Part shown: one piece after another, positions 47,880-64,000 of the stretch
How the letters are laid out: every line of letters starts with the position of its first letter
Position numbering within the stretch: position 1 is the first letter of the stretch
NCBI GenBank assembly: GCA_013407085.1
Contig: JACCGJ010000609.1
Coordinates: 1-64,000, forward strand
DNA from: Atriophallophorus winterbourni
Lineage: Eukaryota > Platyhelminthes > Trematoda > Plagiorchiida > Microphallidae
Direction: 5' to 3'
Length of the DNA stretch: 64,000 bases
The notes under the pieces: generated by a model
Told to the model about the DNA's origin: nothing
Seen by the model: only the letters and a program-made list of their open reading frames with translations
Databases searched by the model: none
Made by a program: the position numbers and the translations under genes

Positions 47880-48210
47880 TGATGCAACATACAAAGACCC
47901 TAGGTAACCTGACACTTAATAATACCATGTATTTTGTACATTGTGAACTGTTCTATGCGTGTGCTGATGTACAAAATACATACAATTGGTTCAATAACCA
48001 GGAATACCGTGACAAAATATACTGTCTATAGAGGTGTTTATTTTGAGAATTTCGCATAGCGATAGAGCAGTAAGAGATTCTACGAGTGTTTTAGATTTAC
48101 CTGCAGAAGTGCACATACGAAAATAAAGTGAAAGAGAATTACAAAGATGTGCATACCTAATTAAAAAGAAGTTTTGTCCGACGGGTGAATAGAAGAGGTT
48201 AAGTGGCAAT
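47880..48210 (-). repeat. Dispersed repeat shared with 42780-43085
   Basis: TTTATTTTGAGAATTTCGCA, GATTCTACGAGTG and AGTGCACATACGAAAAT-like words occur in the same order in both places. Probably the 3' part of the CR1-like family at 43 kb. Confidence 0.65.
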
Positions 48211-49839
48211 AAGATAAAGTCCTCAGATTTCGTTTTGCTTATTACCGATACAAAACCTGACTCGTCGGATTTTTACGAAATTGCAACTTGGCTAAATTAA
48301 AATCGTGCCAATGATTCGCACATTGGGTGTGTATTAACCTCTGATTAAGGATTGTAGTTATATTGGATGTTGAAAAAGGAAAAGAAATTTTCAATTTTTG
48401 GCAAAATGTAACGTATACCTGGGTGCTCATAATCACATGGATGTCGTCAATAATTTAGCTTATACTTTCGTACCCAATGTTTTAGATTGTATTAGTTTGA
48501 ATAATGTTGCGGGAATGTAAACTTTGTCCACATGTTCGAACCGCCCCCATCATAATTCTAAGATGTCAATTTATTCCGGTCCAATAGAACTATGTTCAAT
48601 CTAATTATTTCATACATTGTTTCACATAAGTGACAGTGAGAATCCTGTTAGAACTTTTGAAACCTCCATATACACGAATTCCATCAGACCTGATAATTGC
48701 GGCCATTAAAAAAGATTTGAACGGGGTAAGTGAAAAACGTTTAAAAAAGACTGTCTTTAAAATGTATAAATTTCTGTGGCTTTACGGATACATGGTTAGA
48801 CTTTGGAGAATGTTTAACTGATTCAAATAACACTTCTCCCAAATTCTCGATTTGATATTCTTAATAGCTACAATAAAACGAATTCTCATACAGGTAGATG
48901 GCCACAAATGATAGCATCTGGAGCATTGTAAATATTATTTTTCTGTAATGTGTTTTCGGTACATATGATTAAAAGTTTTACCCAGGTATATCATTTGATA
49001 CAACGATTATTTATTTAAAATTCTAAGAAATCTAATTTCGAGATTTTCCTTCCGTTGAATGTGATTAATGAAAATTTAAATAATGTTTTGAGGTATAAAG
49101 AGCAGTACGCATGTACAAACCGTAGTTTGGCGTTTGCGGTGTGTCGAAAGTGAAAAGGAAGGAACTTTGAATTTATTAACTGAGTATAATAAGCCATTTA
49201 CGATTCGAGCTCGCACATCCTGTGGATTTTGTAGCATTTGGACAGGGAAGTTATATCCTGGAGATAAAAATATCTATCATATCATACGAAGCTGGGTCCA
49301 TCTAAACAGCCTGTGGGACGTTTTCTGATTCTGGAATCTGAAAATTAATTTATGTGACTAAGAATTAGTTGGATTCTAACAGAAATGCTATTAGTACAGG
49401 AAGAGAAAATACCATAGATACCAGTGAGAGATTTTCAGGATGCAAATGAAGCCTTAGAAAATAAGGAAATCCTATTCATGCAATAATGTTTTGGGGATGA
49501 TAGATTTAGTGGTGGTTGAAATCTCGGAGAATGCTTTCGAGACGCAGAAGTAGTGGCTTCAAAAAGTGTTTATGGAACAGTTCTCAATCGATTGAAAACT
49601 GGCAATTAAATCTGCTCTGGATTTGCATGTTTAGGTAAAGGTCGGTCAAGATCCATGGGTTAAGTAACGTTACTGCTGCTATGGCGACAGGTAACAGAAT
49701 ATATATCTATAGTGCGTACGCGGTCCCAACAAGCAATTTATAGAAAACACGAACAACATTGGTCGCGAGCCGTTAGACTTTTACTATTATGAATACGTCA
49801 TTGCCAAGACTACCAATATTGTGCTGCGTATTCCAAGTG
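48211..49839. other. 1.6-kb unassigned stretch
   Basis: Short frames only, with no domains seen. Confidence 0.4.
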
Positions 49840-50030
49840 TGAAAGAATGTAGACATTGATATGTATGAATTCCAATAGCAACGGAAAGTTTCATACCTTT
49901 AGCTTGTCAAGTCAATAATAACACGCAAGGAATGAAAGAGTGAATTGTAATTTAAAACTCACAACTGTCAACGCGCATTAATAGGGGCCAGATCGCTTAT
50001 TTCTACGATCCATTTAGCTGTCGTCAGACT
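49840..50030 (-). repeat. Candidate 3' LTR of the gypsy-like element
   Basis: GATATGTATGAATTCCAATA, then GGGCCAGATCG.TTATTTC and AGCTGTC, parallel 52330-52510 in order and spacing, on the two sides of the pol remnant. Strongly diverged, so a tentative call. Confidence 0.35.
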
Positions 50031-50085
50031 GGCGAACACTGGAACCTTACTTGCAAATTATAACATCCCTACACTGTACTTAATG

Positions 50086-52070
50086 TTACGATCCGACTAT
50101 GCATCTTGAAATTGGTTTTAAACCTCGCGTAGGTTTAGGCAATGTTATTGGGACAAATCCATCTAAGATCACCGGAGGTACTGGCTCACTCGTTTTGCCA
50201 TCTCGTCTCCGTTGATTCCCTAACAAATCCTTATTCAGATGGTTTCGTTCTAACATAAACCATATGGCTTCAAACCGTATGTCTGTTTTGCTACTAAACG
50301 TTTTCTTCATATGTCGTTCTCTGTAAGACGGCACTTGATTGCCAAGTTCGTTCATGAGATAGTTTGTTATAGACCAATTTATTCTCTTGCGGTTTCGGTT
50401 TAGGTGAGCTGTCCACGTGTATTTGATCTTAAAACTACTAAGCTCGTGTACACGCAATCTTCTTTCAAAGATTACTTTCGCCGGACTTATCTGGATGGAG
50501 TCAAGTAGTAGGCCAGTAGAAACCTATTCAGATTGATCTGAAAAAGCTTTCTTTCTGTCATTTCATAAGACCTGCTTTCATAAATTAAACGCCGCGTTTT
50601 TCGAGGCTGTTCGATGCAGAATGAGAAAATGCAGTCGTAAGATGACTAATCCCATTCATTTCCAGGAACTCCTCGACAGTTATGTTGTTGGAGTGGAGAC
50701 CACTTTCCGCCACTACGGTATTCAGAAGCCTGTAATTGGCAAAGATGTAACGGTGCTTTTACTTGTCATGCTATGAACAATGAGGACATTAATCCAATTC
50801 GAATGCGCATCAACCACCACATCTTCCCTTAACTGGTTGACAGTAATCCGCATGCACTCGCTGTCACGGTGCATCCAGTAATTGCGATAGAATCATTGAG
50901 CCAGGTGTTTTGTTCTGTTAATTCTGTGACACGTATGACAATGTCTTACTTCTTCTTCGATATCCTCGTCGAATCTAGGCCACCAGCGATAGATTTTATC
51001 TTTACAACATAACGGATATTATGTAGCTCCTAAAGCATCGTTGGTGGGTAACACGATATACGTTCTATGTAAGCAGCCGTCCTAGAGGGTCAATTTTTAT
51101 CCCATAGTTTCTTATTTGCACTTAAATGGCCAACTTCGTAATAACATGTTAGCATTTGAGAAAGTGCCGTTTAGACACGTATTATCTTACTTGATGTAAT
51201 CTGGCTGTCAACATTTTGTAGCACACTCACATTGTCGACCGACACGTCCATTATGTTAGTGGCTGGTTAGGAAGGGAGTCGGCTAAAGTCGTCTGCCACA
51301 ACATTGTTACTACCTGTGATATGTCTTATTCCATATTAAAAAGATGAAAGCAATACGGATCAACGTACCATACGAGGTAAAATGAACATGTCGATTCCTC
51401 TGTTTCCTCCTAGCAGAAACAATTACCCATAAATACTGGTGGAAACGATTTACTCTAAATACTACAGCAAAAGCCGTCTCGTCTAATTTTGAGTATCGTT
51501 TCTCTGAAAAATGTAGTCTATTCAATGCAAATGCAATTTTGCAAAAGTTACGACGATCATCTTTACGAGCAATCATTTCACCATCGCTTTCCTCAAACCA
51601 TCATGTCGTAAAACTAGGAATTTGTTAGAATATAAGTGAACCAATATCCCAAAGATGCAAGATTGCGTTTGGCTTCTCTAAATGATAACTTCCCGTTTTA
51701 CATCATACTTTAGCTAACTATTCCAGAAAAATAGAATCTTAGAAGGTTTTGGCGAAAATAATCAGTAATGGGACAGCATACCGACAAGTGACCTTAGTTT
51801 TGATCCGTTTTGTGTTGCAGGCGTTTCTTGGATGGGATTTATTTGGCCAGGTAATCAGTGTAAGCCACTCTGATCGAATTTCAAACCAAAGTATTGAACA
51901 GAATCAACCAAAACTTCGTACATTGATTTCTCGAAACGCAGCCCTCTCTCATTTACTCGCTAACGTACGGGTTATAGCGTTTCCGAGTGTTCGTCGTACA
52001 TCTTCCGGACGAGCAGAAGATCGTCCATGTAATTGCAGGTGTTTGCTATATCAAGTTATCGACTACGCGT
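50086..52070 (-). pseudogene. Decayed Ty3/gypsy pol (RT, RNase H, integrase)
   Basis: Minus strand, broken into many frames but in standard order. CNYMDDLLLVRK (YMDD catalytic box, near 52000-52040), FGLKFDQSGLH, LRSLVGMLSHY, then the RNase H part FSEKRYSKLDETAFAVVFRV and RFHQYLWV (51570-51420), NNVVADDFSRLPS near 51270-51310, then the integrase zinc-finger end CHTCHRINRTKHLA (about 50900-50950), a core with DAHSNWINVLIVHS, HLTTAFSHSASNSLE-like near 50600, and a proline-rich tail (EPVPPVILDGFVPITLPKP) ending at 50086. Dozens of stops and frameshifts show great age. Gag and the first half of reverse transcriptase were not found. Confidence 0.8.
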
Positions 52071-52319
52071 TAAAATAATCCACGGGCTGTTTCATAGAGA
52101 TCCTTTCTTTTTTCCTTAGCATATCCATCACGTCAAAGTGTCTTTTTCACCGAGAGATTAACGCAATTACATAATCGAATGATATTCAGACAGATAGATG
52201 GATTTAACACAGTAAGTGAGCACATTTCATGTTCGAACGAGGTCTTAGAGGTGGAGACAAGATTGTCTAAGAGATACTTCAGAAACATTATTACAGAACT
52301 TAATTCAATATTCCTGTCT

Positions 52320-52520
52320 CCATGTGATACATGTTGATTCCAATAGTAACACTAATCTCCGGATCCGTAGTCAGTTTAGTCTGTGAAACACACGAAGACA
52401 AAACCAGAGTGAATGACTTTGGTCAGAGTAAATCATATTCCGAAACTTACAATTTTCAGAGCGCATGAAGTGTGGCCAGGCTATCGATCGTTTATTTCAA
52501 TCTATCAAATCAGCTGTCAA
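52320..52520 (-). repeat. Candidate 5' LTR of the gypsy-like element
   Basis: Partner of 49840-50030 (GATACATGTTGATTCCAATA, GGCCAGGCTATCGATCG, TCAGCTGTCAAC). Tentative. Confidence 0.35.
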
Positions 52521-53548
52521 CAGAATTAAAAACACCCAAACGTTACTAACACAACGAAACAGACATGATTCAATATTCAATATTTAGGGTGAAAAATGCA
52601 ATTAGCTTTACAACACCATAGGTAATACGTATAAAAATTAAATAAATAGTTACATTAATGGCTGCATCCATGTGCTCAAATGAGTAGCAAAAGTAATTTC
52701 AATAGTGATATGGAGTGAGAAAATTTCGACCTAAATTATGTGTTTGGGAAATTTGTTTTTCCATTTACGTGTGTGCACGAAAAACTCACTAATGGGTTTC
52801 AGTAAACTGCAGTCAACACAGTACTATTCAACATAATAGATCGAATCAATTTTTGAAGAACATTTTGTTTGTGAGGAAACAATTTCTAGCGGTAAGCTGT
52901 TCTACAAAAAAATTTTTTGACCGTTTAAAAGTTACGGCGACATTTTAATCGGGAATTTAGGATTTGATGAGTCAAATTGCGACCGTGGGTCGGGAAATTT
53001 GAACCGATTTTGAGGAGATGTCTCTCTTAGTGAAACTTTAAATTGATTATTCGGTATGTCATCATTAGATCAGCTCGGATGAGCCTGTGCTTGCGAGTGC
53101 ACAATGCAAGTCTTGTCAGTCGCTGCTCGAATAGTAGATTATACAATTTAGTAACCATTTTTCCTCATCCATGTTGTCCAAACTTGTACTGTATAAATCC
53201 TTATTGTACATATGTGTATATTGAGTAACTCCGGCAATGATTTGTCTGGGAAAGGTCCTAATATTTGTCTGAGTAAGCCGTGTACGTTGCATCCACGCTT
53301 ATAGTCGGCCTTGCACTAAAGACGGTTTTTCACATTTCCGCACACCCAGATACCGAGACCTTTCTGTGATATACTCCACTCACGCGTGCGACTGCCAAGC
53401 ACGTATTAATGCGGGAAGGTTTTCAAAATTCGCAACATTTTAGACTTGCGGAATTTGAAAGCAGATTCTTTTGAATTGACCACAGGTGCAGGTACGAAAC
53501 TCCCTACGTCAAATGCTTGCGTGCAATCGTTTAAGGTAGTGAGCAAGC
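52521..53548. other. 1-kb unassigned stretch left of duplication copy 2
   Basis: No gene or repeat recognised. Its right edge at 53548 is where homology to the copy-1 region begins. Confidence 0.45.
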
Positions 53549-56500
53549 TAGACCATTATTATTATGTTTTTTGAATACATGTTGTGCTTAAGAAAGAATG
53601 ATAAAGCTCCGATTGCCTGATAACACTTTAACACACCACCTGTTCTAATACTTCCGAAACCAAAAACCATGTCACTGAGGGGATATTTTGCCGTATCCTA
53701 CAGACTTCCACCTTTGTAGATTGGTTTAATAACTCCGGTTTTTCAGTCAGCTAGCATTTATTGAGTGTTTAAATAAAACACATAATGGGCCGCAACGCTA
53801 AATGGGACATCACTTTAGAATAGCCGGCTTTAGTCCGTCTTTCCTTCGGATTGTTGACATTTAGCCTGCGTAAATGCTTTCGCGCGATTACTTGATTCGC
53901 ATGGACATCTTTTAGGCTTTCCACCTTTAATTAACTTGACAAAGGTGACGGCGGAGACGAATTCTTTGGTCAAAAGACTAGAGCATAAAATGTTGCTAGA
54001 ACATCAGCTGTATTTCTGACAGAATCTTTCAATCCGTCCGGATTATAAATAGAAAAAATCACCGTTATACTTTAGTCACGTTGTTTAGGATCATGTAGAG
54101 TATCTTAGAATGACCCTTCAACGAGACTAGCAGCATCTGATTGTGATATTGCTCTACTCCGCGAATTAATGACTAAATCTTGTTTTGGAAATAACGAAAA
54201 TGTTCTCAAGATACGTCTGTGCGATTGATCTTGTTTGTAGCCCACGTCTAATTTCTAGTGAGGCGACTGAGTTTGAATGAAAAGCTTCAAGATTTCCTCT
54301 CGGGAATGTAAGCTAAGTTTTCGTATATTTTCATACCGATGTATCATAAAAGGCTGAAAAAAAGAGTTTTTACGTTCGTAAGGTCAAGACGCCTCTCATC
54401 CAGTTTAATGGGTTGACCAATTTGTTGTTGTCTGCTGTTGTGACTTGATCAGTTCCTGTGGTGCAATTGAGATCTTGTGAATGACAATCGCAATTTGCTC
54501 CTCTTGTTGTATCATATCCAAACGGTTAGTAACATGTTTTGAACATCCCGTTGGGAAATCGTTGAACTCTGAGTTCAGAGGTTTGAATGGTAAATGAATT
54601 TTTAGACACCAGCAATATAAAAAATTCAATGCTATCTTGCACAGTATATGAATCAATCCAGCGACTTCGGTCAGTGCCATATTTTTATATCGTCAGCAAA
54701 TATGAGAAACGGTGATTTTATGATCTAATCGATGTCTTTGAATAAAATGATGGAATTCGAAGATAAATAACGGTGTTTTGTGGCAGAGGTGGTTGAGGCT
54801 AATGTTATAGGTAGAAGTCACGTACATCTAAGTGGAGGGAACAGCCACTCGACCAAGAACTAAGAACATGGTCCAAGGCCACAGGAAGCGAGTTTATAAC
54901 AACTGTCATGTCTAAAAAAGTAAGACGCCTCGTAGAACTCCGAGAATGGGTATGCCTTCTTCGACCGATGTTTTGCGGTCATCCGATAGAAGGATTTGGT
55001 TTGAAAAGCAGGAGCACTCAGTGCGAAAACCTTATTCTTTGTAAGTAAAAGTTGATTATTTCAAAGATGAGTGACGAAATGGGATACAGACTATGCTTTA
55101 ATGACTTAAGTAATAACTGATAGAAAACCTATAGTGTGATAGTTTCAGTTTTTTTTACCTGAACGACACTTTCAAACATAGAGGTGATGAAATCATCATT
55201 CCACCCTCAATGGATGGTGACTGGGGCAAGGCAATGTTGAAAAAACGTGGCAAGTTGATAAGTTATATGCAATGCCATTAATCATAAGGTCATGTGATAA
55301 GTGCCATCAAGTATTTGCAAGAAGTGGTGTCACCGACAACCTCTAATTGTGAACCCCATATAGGGTAAAATATATTCCTAGCATTTTTGTGTGTCGCTTG
55401 AGAATAAAAATATGTGAATATTTCGTAGCATATAAAGGGTGGAAAATTGGTAATTTGTAAACAACATTTTTACAGTTTTGTCCTATATGTTGAAATATGT
55501 CGGATAGCTTGTTATCAAACATTTAATTTTCTAATGGGTTCCATTTCTTCCTGTATGGTAACACCTTCATGTAAAATGTCTCTATTATATAGCTATCCTT
55601 GTTCTGCCTTGGTTAAAGGATCTTGAGTAATTGCGACACCATTGGCTAATCGTGATTATTATGAAGTAAAAGCTCTCACCACTAAGTTGCAAACGTGGTC
55701 TATGTAGTGCCGATTTTGTCCTGTATTACCAAATCCCACGAATTGACTGCGATGATTTGATGGAACATATCAGAATCAGAAAACGAACAACCTATGGGAC
55801 TGGGTCAATTGGAACAATTTACGAAAGATACAAATTTTAATGTCATAACAACATGGATACTGTTATCCAAAGAAGTAATAAGTAGATGTGTTTAATAATT
55901 TATTCTGGGTCAGTTATAATGAGATCCGAAATTATTATGGATACGTACAACGCTGCTAAGTATCACCGTTCACATGTTTTTTTAAATTGTGAGTCACTAG
56001 TATTTCAAAACGGGTGGGGAGCATTTTGGACAAAGCCTAGTCCCCATGTAAGCTGTGGCAGTTGAAGTCTCTTATTATATGTCTTGGACAATCTGCTGGT
56101 TAAAACATGACGCAGTGATTATAGAATTGAGGAATTGAGCAACGTACAATTATTGAGAGATTAATAAACAAATGCATTCAGAAAGAGCCTGTCCTGCTTG
56201 AGCGAGACATTTTCCATGAACACTTCAGAATCATACAATGCAGAATCATTTTATCTCATTGATGCCCTTCTATTAATTCATCACTCCAATTTTATGTGTT
56301 TTCAGTAGATCATAAAAGTATCCATCCAGAACAATCTGAGCACATTTTGATGAATAGTTTTCTTTCGTCATCTTATCACTGTTACTGATTATGTAAATAA
56401 ATAGTATAATCAAATTCGCTGGTGAAAGATGTCTTTGAATAAAATGATGACTATATGAAAGCAAGTTGAATGAAATTAATTGATAAAATATGTACAGATT

Positions 56501-56997
56501 TAGGCGAGGTGAATTTGTAAAAAAATTAATGGTCAATAAAAAGGTACGAATGAGTTTCAAAAGCTTTGTTCATCCAGAATAAATGACCACTACAACGAAA
56601 ATGTTTTCATTAGCTTTCTCAAGGGCTACAAAAGATCCTATACGCGAACTTCCGTAGCAAAATGAAAAGTACCGAATCTGATTAAATGGTAATAACGCTA
56701 TTTGTTTTCAATGAGGCATAACGACAATAATTATTTGAAGAGATTGACAGACATGTACAGAAAACTCCATATACTCAATATGTATTGGTTAAGAGAAATT
56801 GAACTGGAAATAAAAGTACATTAATCTGCGATAAATTTAGGATAACTAAATTGCCATAGTAGTTTTACATTTCTCAAAAAACTAACGAATCTAAATATTC
56901 TTATTCTATAGTTTGAAATTTCTACTAGGTTAAAACATTTGTTTTTATGTATCATTTTGACCGGCATTACTCGGCCACATTTCACCAGCTGTTCAAC
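53549..56997. repeat. Upstream part of the duplicated segment, copy 2
   Basis: Matches 17116-20560. From 55702 on I see no difference from copy 1. Unlike copy 1 there is no BEL/Pao array at its left edge, so it shows the unoccupied arrangement on that side. A decayed reverse transcriptase trace (about 54397-54760) is duplicated with it. Confidence 0.8.
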
Positions 56998-63772
<6,775 letters not shown>

Positions 63773-64000
63773 GTGATCAGCGTGATAATGGTTACTTTTA
63801 CCACACTTCAGTTTCTTTCAACGCATTGCAGCCCATTTTTTATTTTCCTTATACTTGCCATTTCCGGTAATTCGCCAGCAGTTTTGACTTAAGTAATCTC
63901 AGTACGTACCAGATAAAGGTGTTTATATTTGAGAATTTTATGTGAAACAAGGCCGTTACTTGGTTGTTATAGTAAACATCGTATCAGCGCAATTCTACTA

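Overview
This is eukaryotic, animal nuclear DNA. The one host gene it clearly carries is a clathrin heavy chain split by GT-AG introns. The rest is mostly old transposable elements: RTE-like, CR1/SR-like, BEL/Pao, Ty3/gypsy and hAT copies, and a 327-bp repeat that joins a tRNA-like promoter to a hammerhead ribozyme, as in the Sm-alpha repeats of schistosomes. Together with a 30-bp first intron, this mix points to a parasitic flatworm, most likely a digenean trematode. The species cannot be read from the sequence.

Layout. 1-12020: accessory DNA with a complete but internally deleted hAT transposon (1693-4553, exact 8-bp target duplication), several non-LTR fragments, two hammerhead-type SINE copies in opposite orientation, and a repeat found inverted at 5336-5665 and 11735-12020. 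12021-17115: a tandem BEL/Pao array on the minus strand, with three LTRs of about 430 bp and two internal regions carrying different deletions. 17116-35391: upstream DNA and clathrin heavy chain copy 1, with 16 exons coding about 1640 residues; only the last 30 or so residues are missing. 35823-36822: exactly 1000 N, a scaffold gap. 36823-53548: more repeat-derived DNA, including a 208-bp foldback, a second BEL/Pao element, CR1-like reverse transcriptase remnants, two opposed GATA-type microsatellites and a decayed Ty3/gypsy pol. 53549-64000: a second copy of the clathrin upstream DNA and exons 1-7, running off the window.

The two clathrin copies lie in the same orientation 36.4 kb apart. Noncoding divergence is high at the left edge, falls to no difference that I could find over about 6 kb (exons 1-5), then rises again. 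All exon differences I saw were synonymous. This fits a real tandem duplication with gene conversion, or an assembly that reused the same reads. The left limit of the homology is exactly the outer edge of the BEL/Pao LTR.

The genes do not form a pathway. One housekeeping gene, whose product is the triskelion leg of clathrin coats, sits in and between layers of transposons, and several short repeat families with microsatellite tails have landed in its introns.
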